A program made the position numbers and the translations under genes. Under the pieces are notes generated by a model. That model saw only the letters and a program-made list of their open reading frames with translations. It did not search any database and was not told the DNA's origin. Source: Candidatus Thiodiazotropha sp. (ex Monitilora ramsayi) (GTDB lineage: Bacteria; Pseudomonadota; Gammaproteobacteria; Chromatiales; Chromatiaceae). Taken from it: a stretch of 52,689 nucleotides of DNA. The stretch spans positions 1-52,689 of the forward strand of contig JAHXIP010000023.1 of NCBI GenBank assembly GCA_025655575.1. Reading direction: 5' to 3'. This document shows, piece by piece, positions 7,580-15,919 of the stretch (position 1 is its first letter; each line of letters starts with the position of its first letter).

Positions 7580-9751
7580 CTAATATTTAACCCGTGCGAT
7601 CCGCATCACTGAAGGCAGCGACCTTACCTGCCGCATGATACGTGCAAGATGGCGGCGGTCCTTCACGGTAATGACAAACACCATGGTTGAGGAGAGGCCG
7701 TCTCTTTCCTCCGATCCCACATGCTCGATATTCGATTCCTGCTGGGAGATCACCGATGCCACCGAGGCCAGCACACCCCGTTGATTGTTCGACTCTACGC
7801 GCACCTTGGTGGAAAACTCGCCCTGTACGTCGTCTTCCCACTCGGCCTCGATCCACTTATGGCCATGCTTTTTGTAATCGCCCAGATTGCGGCAGCCCTG
7901 CTGATGGATCACGATGCCCTTTCCAGGATTGAAAACGCCGACGATCGCGTCCCCCGGTATCGGTCTGCAGCAGTTGGCGAAGTTGACCACCATACCTTCG
8001 GTGCCTTTGATCGCCAGTACACCGGCAGCCTGGTCTTCGGGCTGACTCGACTCACTCCCCGGTGACAATTCTTCACCCGCTAGACGCCTCGCCACCAACA
8101 GCGGCATATGATTGCCCAGAGCGATATCGGCCAGCAGCATATCGAGGGAATCGAGACGGAACTCCTGGATGACCTGTTCGATCTGCTCTTTTGCAATGTC
8201 GTCCATCTTGAGGGAGAGCAGATTCAACTCCCGCTCCAACAATCGACGTCCCAGACTGACCGCCTCCTGGGTCTGCAGATTCTTCAGATAGGAGCGGATA
8301 TTCGCACGCGCCTTGCCGGTGACGACAAAATTGAGCCAGGCCGGGCTGGGACCGGCGGTCTCCGAATTGATGATCTCCACCGTCTGCCCGTTATGCAGCC
8401 GGGTACGCAGGGGCACCAGGCGGCGATCGACCCGGGCGGCCACGCAAGTATTGCCCACGTCGGTGTGTACGCTATAGGCGAAATCGACCACCGTCGCACC
8501 CTTTGGCAGGACCATGATGCGCCCGCGTGGGGTAAAGACGTAAACCTCATCGGGAAACAGGTCGACCTTGACGTGCTCGAGAAACTCTACCGAGTCACCG
8601 ACCCCCTGCTGCATCTCCAGCAGATTCTGCAGCCAGTCTGAGGCCCGCGATTTCACCCACTGCCCGCTCGCCTCACCGGTCTTGTACATCCAGTGGGCCG
8701 CGATGCCGGACTCCGCCAGCTTATCCATCTCTTCGGTACGAATCTGGATCTCGATGGGTATCCCCTGGGGGCCGAACAGCACCGTGTGCAGTGATTGATA
8801 TCCATTCGCCTTGGGAATGGCAATGTAGTCCTTAAAGCGACCCGGCATCGGTTTATAGAGATTGTGCACCACACCGAGCATGCGGTAGCAGGTATCTACA
8901 GCGTCTACCACAAGGCGAAAGGCGAAGACGTCCACCACTTCGGAGAAACTCAGCTTCTTCACCACCATCTTCTTGTAGATACTGTAGAGATGTTTCTGGC
9001 GACCGAAGACTTCACCCTCAAACCCTTCCTGTTCGAGGCGGGTGCCAATGGCCCGCTCTACATTCTCCACCAGTTCGCGATGGTGACCCCGGGCATCGGC
9101 CACTGCACTCTTCAGGGCGCGATATCGCATGGGCCAGTAGGCGGCGAAGCCAAGCTCCTCCAGCTCCAGACGCATACTGTTGATGCCCAGCCGGTTGGCG
9201 ATGGGCGCGAAGATATCGAGGGTCTCCTTGGCGATACGGCGTGATTTGTCCGGCCGCATCACACCCAGGGTACGCATGTTGTGCAGCCGGTCGGCGAGCT
9301 TGATGAGGATGACACGGATATCCTTGGTCATCGCCAGCAGCATTTTACGCAGACTGGCCGCCTGTGCTTCGGCCTGGGAATTGAAATCGATCTTGGAGAG
9401 TTTGCTCACCCCATCGACCAGTTCAGCGATCTCACTGTCAAAGGTATCCGCCAGTTGCTCCTTGGCGGTCGGGGTGTCTTCGATCACATCATGCAGAATG
9501 GCCGCCATGAGGCATTTGTGGTCCATGCGCATCTCAGCCAGGATGCGGGCCACGGCTACCGGATGATAGATATAGGGCTCGCCTGTCTTACGATGCTGGC
9601 CCACATGGGCCTCTGCACCAAACAGGTAGGCACGATAGACCTCACGGATATGCTCCGGTGTGAGATAAACTTCAAGATAGGCGCAGAGGTCACTGATCAG
9701 GAAACGCGGTACGTCCTGAGTTTTCTCCAGTAGGCCAAGGGGGTTGCTCAT
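7580..9751 (-). CDS. spoT: bifunctional (p)ppGpp synthetase/hydrolase SpoT
   Basis: A 723-aa Rel/Spo protein of normal length. The N-terminal HD hydrolase domain carries HDVIEDT (about residues 86-92), which indicates active ppGpp hydrolysis. The synthetase domain has RFKDYIAIPKANGYQSLHT with the conserved G-Y-Q-S-L-H signature. A TGS domain follows (VYVFTPRGRIMVLPKGATVVDFAYSVHTDVG), then the CC/ZFD-type Cys region (ANCCRPIPGD) and a C-terminal ACT domain (VRVESNNQRGVLASVASVI). The protein sets stringent-response alarmone levels in response to carbon, fatty-acid and other stresses. It lies 126 bases downstream of rpoZ in the conserved rpoZ-spoT order. Confidence 0.96.
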   Translation of the reverse strand: MSNPLGLLEKTQDVPRFLISDLCAYLEVYLTPEHIREVYRAYLFGAEAHVGQHRKTGEPYIYHPVAVARILAEMRMDHKCLMAAILHDVIEDTPTAKEQLADTFDSEIAELVDGVSKLSKIDFNSQAEAQAASLRKMLLAMTKDIRVILIKLADRLHNMRTLGVMRPDKSRRIAKETLDIFAPIANRLGINSMRLELEELGFAAYWPMRYRALKSAVADARGHHRELVENVERAIGTRLEQEGFEGEVFGRQKHLYSIYKKMVVKKLSFSEVVDVFAFRLVVDAVDTCYRMLGVVHNLYKPMPGRFKDYIAIPKANGYQSLHTVLFGPQGIPIEIQIRTEEMDKLAESGIAAHWMYKTGEASGQWVKSRASDWLQNLLEMQQGVGDSVEFLEHVKVDLFPDEVYVFTPRGRIMVLPKGATVVDFAYSVHTDVGNTCVAARVDRRLVPLRTRLHNGQTVEIINSETAGPSPAWLNFVVTGKARANIRSYLKNLQTQEAVSLGRRLLERELNLLSLKMDDIAKEQIEQVIQEFRLDSLDMLLADIALGNHMPLLVARRLAGEELSPGSESSQPEDQAAGVLAIKGTEGMVVNFANCCRPIPGDAIVGVFNPGKGIVIHQQGCRNLGDYKKHGHKWIEAEWEDDVQGEFSTKVRVESNNQRGVLASVASVISQQESNIEHVGSEERDGLSSTMVFVITVKDRRHLARIMRQVRSLPSVMRIARVKY

Positions 9752-9877
9752 CTATTATCCCATCATATTCCTAATGATGGATTCTGAGCCTTTTTCACCC
9801 CGCGATGCAAGGGCGGAAAGCGGGGTTCTGAGTCAGGTCCGCCAACCCCTCAGGTCAGCGAACAGAGATCGGTGAGA

Positions 9878-10153
9878 TTACTCGCCGCGGACATCCATCG
9901 AAGCAGCATCAAGATTCAGCAGCGCCTCGTCAACCACCAGCTCCTCTTCGTTGGGCTTCTCTTCCACATCCTGATGGGAGATAAGGCCATCTGCGATCTC
10001 CCGCAGCGCCATCACGGTTGGCTTGTCTTTCTCCCAGGGCAGCAGGGGCTCGACACCACGTTCCAGTTGGCGGGCACGCTTGGTGGCAAGCAGCACCAGG
10101 TCAAAGCGGTTGTCCACATAGTCCATGCAATCTTCAACTGTCACACGTGCCAT
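9878..10153 (-). CDS. rpoZ: DNA-directed RNA polymerase omega subunit
   Basis: A 91-aa protein starting MARVTVEDC and containing [16 protein letters not shown], the invariant core of the omega subunit that clamps the beta' C-terminus and helps form the ppGpp-binding site of RNA polymerase. The acidic C-terminal tail is typical. Genes for omega and SpoT are usually neighbours, as here, with gmk upstream. In this window gmk is absent and an AraC regulator occupies the upstream position on the same strand. Confidence 0.96.
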   Translation of the reverse strand: MARVTVEDCMDYVDNRFDLVLLATKRARQLERGVEPLLPWEKDKPTVMALREIADGLISHQDVEEKPNEEELVVDEALLNLDAASMDVRGE

Positions 10154-10286
10154 CGGTTGATCTCCAGGGTGATTCTGAGCCGGCCACCGGCCGGAAAAGG
10201 AGGCAAATCATAAACCATGCCACCTTTGAAATCCAACTCCCTTTGCTGAACACAGCAGCAATGTCATCGAAAAAACTCCGCACTAG

Positions 10287-11117
10287 CTATACTTTCCGCC
10301 CTGCTTGTTCCGGTCGATCGCTGCCCGCATGATCGAATAGTCGGGTTGGAGACTCTCCCAGATTATTCTTGAACATAGCGATAAAGGCACTCGGGCTGCC
10401 ATAGCCCAACTCGAATGCCACTTCGGTCACTGAGGCGCCCTGCCCCAAGCGATCCATCGCCGCCAGCAGACGAAGACGGCGACGCCACTGGCCAAAGCTC
10501 AAGCCCAGGTGGCGGATAAACAGTCGCCCAAGCGTGCGCTCACTGGCTCCCACGTGTTGCGCCCATTCGGACAACGTGGCGGAATCAGCCGGGTTAGCGG
10601 CCAGAGCATCGATAATCCTGCGAAGACGCGGCTCATTGGTGAAAGGCAGATGGAAGGAGAAGCGGTCCATAGACTGCAATCGGTCGACAATGACCGCCAT
10701 CACCCTCGCAGCCGGGGTCTCTGGCAGGTAATCGTTGCCGATGTCTGCTGCCTCGACAATCAGCTCGCGCAGCAAGGCATCGACCCGCAACACACAGCAA
10801 TTATCCGGCAGGCCTGTCGCATGGGCCGGGTCTATATAGAGAGAACGCAGAGAGACGGACTGCGTCATCTCCACCTCATGCATCACTGTCGGTGGAATCC
10901 ACACCGCTTGAGCCGGTGGCACCAGCCAGGTACCCGTATCGGTGGTCAGCTTCATCACACCACGGATGGCGTAGAGTAACTGGCCACGCAGATGCTGATG
11001 CCGGGTAACCTGTTCCGCTCCCTTCCTCTCCTCTGACAGAATCAGCACCGGCCTGGCAGGATCAATGATATGTCCCACGTGCGTTGTCGGGTCAACTGTC
11101 CTTTTCTCGATATTCAT
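10287..11117 (-). CDS. AraC family transcriptional regulator
   Basis: A 276-aa regulator from ATG 11117 (MNIEKRTVD). A longer in-frame start at 11192 would overlap the divergent gene's promoter and adds an unlikely leader. The N-terminal half is a cupin-type sensor (HQHLRGQLLYAIRGVMKL, PPAQAVWIPP). The C-terminal ~90 residues hold two AraC helix-turn-helix motifs (LSEWAQHVGASERTLGRLFIRHLG and VTEVAFELGYGSPSAFIAMFKNNLGESP). This architecture resembles the NimR/YidF-type repressors that lie back to back with an MFS exporter. The 50-base gap to the divergent MFS gene at 11168 suggests it controls that transporter. Confidence 0.88.
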   Translation of the reverse strand: MNIEKRTVDPTTHVGHIIDPARPVLILSEERKGAEQVTRHQHLRGQLLYAIRGVMKLTTDTGTWLVPPAQAVWIPPTVMHEVEMTQSVSLRSLYIDPAHATGLPDNCCVLRVDALLRELIVEAADIGNDYLPETPAARVMAVIVDRLQSMDRFSFHLPFTNEPRLRRIIDALAANPADSATLSEWAQHVGASERTLGRLFIRHLGLSFGQWRRRLRLLAAMDRLGQGASVTEVAFELGYGSPSAFIAMFKNNLGESPTRLFDHAGSDRPEQAGRKV

Positions 11118-11167
11118 TGTCAGATTATAGCTATTTTGCCAATAGCAATTCCGCCATAATTCAATCA

Positions 11168-12364
11168 ATGAGCAAGAAACTCTCACAAACATTACGACGC
11201 CCCGAGGTCCTGTTGCTGCTGATGGCAGTCGCCGTTCCGCTCAGCTTTGCCGCCTGGCGGACCTTGCTGAACAATTTCGCCATCGAACGGGTAGCCTTCA
11301 CCGGCCAGGAAATGGGTATCTTGCAGAGCCTGCGGGAGGTCCCCGGGTTTCTCGCCTTCGGCGTCGTTTTTCTGCTGTTGATCATCCGGGAACAGCGCCT
11401 GGCCATCGTTTCACTGGCGCTACTGGGCATAGGTACGGCACTGACCGGGTTCTTCCCCTCGATTCTCGGTCTTTATGTCACCACGGTCATCATGTCCATC
11501 GGTTTTCACTACTACGAGACGCTGCAGACCTCTCTCACCCTGCAGTGGATAGACAAATCACAGGCGGCAGAGACCTTTGGCCGTCTGATTGCCGCAGGTT
11601 CCTTTGCTTCCGTCGTCACCTTTGCTTTGATATGGCTGGCTGACGATCTGCTGCAACTCGACTACCAGTGGATCTATCTGCTGATGGGTGGACTGACCCT
11701 TGTCATCGTCATCATAGCCTGGCTCGGTTTCCCGCTCTTTCCTCAGCAGACCGAACAGCACAAGCATATGGTGCTGCGTCGTCGTTATTGGCTCTACTAT
11801 GCCCTCACCTTCATGTCAGGCGCCCGGCGTCAGATCTTCGTGGTATTTGCAGGTTTTCTGATGGTGGAGAAGTTTGGTTACAGCGTGTCCCAGATCGCCT
11901 TGCTGTTTCTCGCCAATGCCACACTGAATGTTTTTCTTGCACCCCGCATCGGGCGACTGATCGGTCGAATCGGTGAACGCCGCGCCCTACTGCTGGAATA
12001 TGCCGGACTGGTGCTGGTGTTCCTAGGCTATGCCGTAGTTGAGAGCGCCACAGTGGCAGCCGGACTCTATATCCTGGATCATCTCTTCTTCGCCATGGCT
12101 ATCGCCCTGAAGACCTACTTCCAGAAAATTGCAGCACCGGAGGACATCGCCTCAACCGCAGGGGTCAGCTTCTCTATTAATCATATCGCTGCCGTAATTA
12201 TCCCCGCACTCTTCGGTGTCATCTGGCTGACTTCTCCCTCGCTGGTCTTTTTTGCCGGCGCGGCGATGGCCATTATCTCATTCTCTTTTGCTCTATTGGT
12301 GCCAGAGGAGCCCGCACAGGGCAGAGAGAGCCGGCTGGCATTCTCCAATTCAAGTGCACATTAG
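11168..12364 (+). CDS. MFS transporter
   Basis: A 398-aa membrane protein with about 12 hydrophobic segments and the loop patterns of the major facilitator superfamily (RIGRLIGRIGERRALL between helices in the C-terminal half). The start at ATG 11168 (MSKKLSQTLRRPEV) is chosen because upstream in-frame codons run into the AraC gene. It is divergent to the AraC regulator with only 50 bases between the start codons, a common layout for a regulated exporter. The substrate is unknown; export of a small toxic compound or metabolite is the usual role of such pairs. Confidence 0.85.
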   Translation: MSKKLSQTLRRPEVLLLLMAVAVPLSFAAWRTLLNNFAIERVAFTGQEMGILQSLREVPGFLAFGVVFLLLIIREQRLAIVSLALLGIGTALTGFFPSILGLYVTTVIMSIGFHYYETLQTSLTLQWIDKSQAAETFGRLIAAGSFASVVTFALIWLADDLLQLDYQWIYLLMGGLTLVIVIIAWLGFPLFPQQTEQHKHMVLRRRYWLYYALTFMSGARRQIFVVFAGFLMVEKFGYSVSQIALLFLANATLNVFLAPRIGRLIGRIGERRALLLEYAGLVLVFLGYAVVESATVAAGLYILDHLFFAMAIALKTYFQKIAAPEDIASTAGVSFSINHIAAVIIPALFGVIWLTSPSLVFFAGAAMAIISFSFALLVPEEPAQGRESRLAFSNSSAH

Positions 12365-12447
12365 GAAGCCCTGAAAAAATCAGGAACAGCGGTATCGAAA
12401 CTACGCAGGTTGGACCCACAAAGGAGGCCCTACCAACAGGCTCCAGA

Positions 12448-13836
12448 TTATAGTTCTAAGGTATCGCCAGGCTCCGGCACATCCGCCTGCAGATGGAAGT
12501 CATTTTCAAGCTTGTTGCGAAAATCCTGTTTAGATTCGGGCTCTCCATGAACAACATGGACCTGCGGTTTGGTCTTGAAATTACCTATCCACTTTGACAG
12601 GTCATCAATATCCGCATGCGCGGAGAGTCCGCCGACTGTGTGCACTTTCGCCTTCACTCTGTACTCATCGCCATGAATCCTGACGGTGGGTTTACCATCG
12701 ACCAGTGCACGCCCCAAGGTGCCGTTGGCCTGATAACCGACAATCATGATGTGTGCGCCATTACGGGAAATATTGTGTTTGAGATGATGGATGATGCGCC
12801 CCCCCGTAAGCATGCCGCTGGCGGAGATAATGATGGCGCCACTCTTGATTCTGTTGATCCCCATAGACTCTTGTGGGGACTGCGTTAATTTTAAGTTTTG
12901 CAGGTGAGGCATCTCATGGATCTGTTTGCGTAGCTTGGTTGCCTCTTCGTCGTAGAGATGAGGATATTCCCAATAGACCTTACTGGCGCGAATCGCCATG
13001 GGGCTGTCGAGAAAGACCTGCCAGCGATTCAATTCCCACTGGTCATAATATTTCCCCAGATAGTAGAGAATCTCCTGGGTACGTCCGATTGAAAATGCCG
13101 GTATCAGAAGATTGCCTCTCTCATGCGCGGCATCCCGGATGATTTCACCCATCTCATCGATCGTCGCCTGCCGGTCACGGTGTCGTCGGTTGCCATAGGT
13201 GCTTTCGACAATAATATGATCCGCCTCCTCGATCACGGCAGGATCGTTCAGTATCGGTGTATCGTACTGACCGAGGTCGCCACTGAAGACAATCTTTCTC
13301 TCCTTCCCGTTCTCGTTTAGCCAAACTTCCACACAGCAGGAGCCAAGGATGTGGCCGGCATCCTGATAGCGAATATGGATACCCGGCAGAATCTCCCGCT
13401 TCTCCCGGTAACGCAGGCCTTGTAGGTTCTCCAGTGCATTGCGTGCATCATCCACTGTATAGAGCGGCTCGATGAACGGCTTCTTCTTCCGTTTCCGCCA
13501 TTTATTCTCGTATTGTGCATCCTTCTCCTGCAGGAAGGCCGAGTCCTGAAGCAGGATATCGCACAGGTCCACGGTGGCGTTCTGCGCATATACCGGTCCT
13601 TGAAAGCCCTGCTTAACCAGCAGTGGAATGCGACCGGAATGGTCAATGTGTCCATGACTCAGAACAACAGCACTGATCTCATCCATGGAGAAGGGAAAGG
13701 GTCGGCGGTTCTTTTCCATCTCCTCTCTGCGGCCCTGGATCAGGCCACAGTCGAGTAGAATGGTATGCCCATTGGCACGCAGAATGTGACAGGAACCAGT
13801 AATGCCGCTGGTCGCACCGTAGAATTCGATTTGCAT
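12448..13836 (-). CDS. MBL-fold/beta-CASP ribonuclease-like protein
   Basis: A 462-aa protein of the metallo-beta-lactamase superfamily with an inserted beta-CASP domain and a C-terminal RMMBL motif, related to CPSF73 and bacterial RNA-processing nucleases. Metal-binding motifs are visible: SHGHIDHSG (~residues 60-68), the His of DAGHILGS, the Asp of SGDLG, and the C-terminal GGLSAHAD and VVHGE. The beta-CASP part contains IVESTYGN and AFSIGRTQE. It is probably a zinc-dependent endo/exoribonuclease in the cytoplasm. The gene is convergent with the MFS gene. Its upstream spacer (13837-13933) separates it from another minus-strand gene, so it may be monocistronic. Confidence 0.92.
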   Translation of the reverse strand: MQIEFYGATSGITGSCHILRANGHTILLDCGLIQGRREEMEKNRRPFPFSMDEISAVVLSHGHIDHSGRIPLLVKQGFQGPVYAQNATVDLCDILLQDSAFLQEKDAQYENKWRKRKKKPFIEPLYTVDDARNALENLQGLRYREKREILPGIHIRYQDAGHILGSCCVEVWLNENGKERKIVFSGDLGQYDTPILNDPAVIEEADHIIVESTYGNRRHRDRQATIDEMGEIIRDAAHERGNLLIPAFSIGRTQEILYYLGKYYDQWELNRWQVFLDSPMAIRASKVYWEYPHLYDEEATKLRKQIHEMPHLQNLKLTQSPQESMGINRIKSGAIIISASGMLTGGRIIHHLKHNISRNGAHIMIVGYQANGTLGRALVDGKPTVRIHGDEYRVKAKVHTVGGLSAHADIDDLSKWIGNFKTKPQVHVVHGEPESKQDFRNKLENDFHLQADVPEPGDTLEL

Positions 13837-13933
13837 AGGATCGCCCCTGGAAGGATCTTTTTTTCAAACTAACGCATCTGATGGTCAGCCTATTGATTTA
13901 TCATGCCACCCTGTCATTGAAGACATGGGTAAT

Positions 13934-14350
13934 TCACTTATCCTCAGGCACACCCTGCCAGAGCATCTCGTAACCGACCTCATAGGTATCATCGCAGAAA
14001 TCCGCAAGTGCAGAAAATTTTTCCTTGAACAACTTGTCAGCATGCGATTTCTCGTGTTGGTCGAACGATTGCCAAAAGGTCACAATCACAATATCTCCCA
14101 TATTTTGATTGACACGCTTCTGCTTGTGGTTGTCATCGGCACCGACTGTCCCCTCTTCCGAGATGAAACCGGCATTCTTGTAGACTTGACCACCGATAAA
14201 ACCGCCGTTGTCATCCCCATAATTGTTTTTCACCACATTGCACATTTCACCCAGTACCAACTCAACATCTTCTACGGTGACACCCTCCTTCAGATCGACC
14301 ACATTAAATAGCATCACACAACCAAAGGGTATTTCTATGGGATGAAACAT
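13934..14350 (-). CDS. hypothetical protein, possible dimeric alpha/beta-barrel
   Basis: A 138-aa soluble protein from ATG 14350 (MFHPIEIPFG). An upstream in-frame ATG at 14434 adds an unlikely leader, and the AAAGGAAAA just before 14350 is a usable ribosome binding site. The pattern of short beta strands and helices, with IVIVTFWQSFDQHEKSHADKLFKEKF near residues 85-110, recalls small ferredoxin-like alpha/beta-barrel proteins such as antibiotic-monooxygenase or EthD types. This is a fold guess only. No partner gene is adjacent on the same strand apart from the ribonuclease downstream. Confidence 0.65.
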   Translation of the reverse strand: MFHPIEIPFGCVMLFNVVDLKEGVTVEDVELVLGEMCNVVKNNYGDDNGGFIGGQVYKNAGFISEEGTVGADDNHKQKRVNQNMGDIVIVTFWQSFDQHEKSHADKLFKEKFSALADFCDDTYEVGYEMLWQGVPEDK

Positions 14351-14527
14351 ATTTTTTCCTTTTTTAATATCTGCATTGAAATCTGGACCAATCGAGGATA
14401 AGTGACTCCTATATGAGATGCAAAATGGTCTCACAAAATTTCACCTTTCACACGAAAGCAACCGAAGACATGGCAGTCGATTATCATTGAACTATATTAT
14501 CTTCAATTCATGAACCTGGAGTGACCC

Positions 14528-14956
14528 ATGTCTGACAAAGCGACGATAAATGGCGGCTGCCTCTGCGGTAAAATTCAATTTACTGCCACCCCAGCCGACA
14601 CCACTGTCGGCGCTTGCCATTGCGGCATGTGCCGAAAATGGGGCGGCGGACCATTGATGACAGTGGATTGCGGTACTGCGGTACGATTTCAAGAATCAGA
14701 ACATATCTCCATTTATCACTCATCCGAGTGGGCCGAAAGGGGCTTCTGCGCACATTGTGGCAGCCATCTGTTTTACCGGCTCAAGGAGAGCGGACAGTAC
14801 TTCATACCGGCGGGGCTGTTTGATATTTGTGATAACTTCATCTTCGATCACCAGGTATTTATCGATCGAAAACCTTCATATTACAACTTCGCTGAAAAGA
14901 CCAATAACATGACAGAGGCAGAAATCTTTGCCATGTATGCTCCAAAATCAGAATAG
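14528..14956 (+). CDS. GFA family zinc protein (CENP-V/GFA domain)
   Basis: A 142-aa protein of the glutathione-dependent formaldehyde-activating (GFA) family. The two zinc sites of the fold are visible: GGCLCGKIQF with CHCGMCRKWGGG, and GFCAHCGSHLFYR. The family prototype (Gfa) was proposed to speed condensation of formaldehyde and glutathione, but most members have unproven activity. GGAG lies before the ATG. It stands alone, 466 bases before the AOR cluster. A link to aldehyde chemistry next to an aldehyde oxidoreductase is tempting but unsupported beyond proximity. Confidence 0.88.
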   Translation: MSDKATINGGCLCGKIQFTATPADTTVGACHCGMCRKWGGGPLMTVDCGTAVRFQESEHISIYHSSEWAERGFCAHCGSHLFYRLKESGQYFIPAGLFDICDNFIFDHQVFIDRKPSYYNFAEKTNNMTEAEIFAMYAPKSE

Positions 14957-15061
14957 ACAGATTAATATTGGCAAGAAAGGCCGATGGGCACCTGCCTACA
15001 GACTGCATCTGAACATAGCCTATTAAGATGCCGGGTAAAAAAATACCAGGATCCGCCTGTG

Positions 15062-15107
15062 GTGACATTTTGTCATTTTACTATGACTGGTTGTCATTAT
15101 TTGTCAC
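15062..15107. promoter_or_regulatory. operator-like TGAC-N5-GTCA repeats upstream of the AOR cluster
   Basis: The 466-base gap before the AOR cluster contains TGAC-ATTTT-GTCA (15063-15075), ATGAC-TGGTT-GTCAT (15083-15097) and a further GTCAC half-site (15103-15107). The middle site has the same arms and five-base spacer as the five putative TetR operators at 36083-36115 and 36778-36828. The gap is otherwise AT-rich with no ORF worth reporting. Confidence 0.45.
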
Positions 15108-15312
15108 TATTTTCATTCTCAAACACCACACTCTGTGACTCTTCCTGAAATATTTGAACAATAAATATTTCCCATCTAGGCTTTGTTAACAAGCTCTCTG
15201 GCAGAGACAGAATTACCGCAAATTCTATGTTGCTTTTAGTTCCAATAATCGTTGACTGCACAACTCATTCGGGTCGGCACTGTGTTTATCTGCGTAACGT
15301 TGGAGAGAGTTC

Positions 15313-15329
15313 CTAAGAGTCATTCTTAG
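15313..15329. promoter_or_regulatory. inverted repeat CTAAGA-N5-TCTTAG in the AOR leader
   Basis: A perfect six-base inverted repeat with a five-base spacer lies about 94 bases before the ferredoxin start codon. There is no T-tract behind it, so a protein-binding site is more likely than a terminator. Confidence 0.35.
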
Positions 15330-15422
15330 AGACGTTCATCCATCAAATAATTAAGACTTATAGCCGGTACGTTGCATTGAGTTTTTGTCTACAACAACAG
15401 ACAGGATAACAAGGAGAATTGT

Positions 15423-15902
15423 ATGCTGCGCTCCCTTTTAATCGATGCCGGCAAATGCACAGGCTGCGTGCAATGCGAACTGGCTTGTTCTTTCGAAAAC
15501 GAGGGGATATTCAATCCCGCTAAATCCAGAATTCGTGTTTTCACCTTCCATCAGGAAGGACGCTTTGTCCCCTATACCTGCACACAATGTGCAGAGGCAT
15601 GGTGCATGCAGGCCTGTCCGGTAGACGCCATCACGCTTGATATCAATACTGGTGCGAAGATCATACAGGAATCCACTTGCGTCGGCTGCAAGGTCTGCAC
15701 CATTGCATGTCCCTTCGGTACGGTAAATTACAGCAGCAGTACCGGCAAAGTCATTAAGTGTGACCTATGCGGTGGTGATCCTGCCTGTGCCAAGGCCTGC
15801 CCAACGGCAGCTATCACCTATGTCGATGCTGACCAGACCGGGTTTGACAAAATGCGCGCCTGGGCAGGCAAGACCGATGCCGGCTCCACAGCAACCGCAT
15901 AA
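15423..15902 (+). CDS. four-cluster ferredoxin-type electron-transfer subunit of AOR
   Basis: A 159-aa iron-sulfur protein of the HycB/DmsB/AorB type. It shows four cysteine groups: CTGCVQCELAC, CTQCAEAWCMQACP, CVGCKVCTIACP and CDLCGGDPACAKACP, enough for four cubane clusters. It has no signal peptide, so it is cytoplasmic. It begins the AOR cluster (AAGGAGAATTGT before the ATG) and lies 17 bases from the aor gene. By analogy with the AOR of Aromatoleum and related systems, it should carry electrons from the tungsten/molybdenum subunit to the FAD subunit or to another acceptor. Confidence 0.92.
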   Translation: MLRSLLIDAGKCTGCVQCELACSFENEGIFNPAKSRIRVFTFHQEGRFVPYTCTQCAEAWCMQACPVDAITLDINTGAKIIQESTCVGCKVCTIACPFGTVNYSSSTGKVIKCDLCGGDPACAKACPTAAITYVDADQTGFDKMRAWAGKTDAGSTATA

Positions 15903-15919
15903 CTGAGAGGACTTCTATC

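Noticed and set aside
12370..12384. CCTGA-AAAAA-TCAGG hairpin after the MFS gene as intrinsic terminator
   Set aside because: Only five base pairs and no following T-tract.
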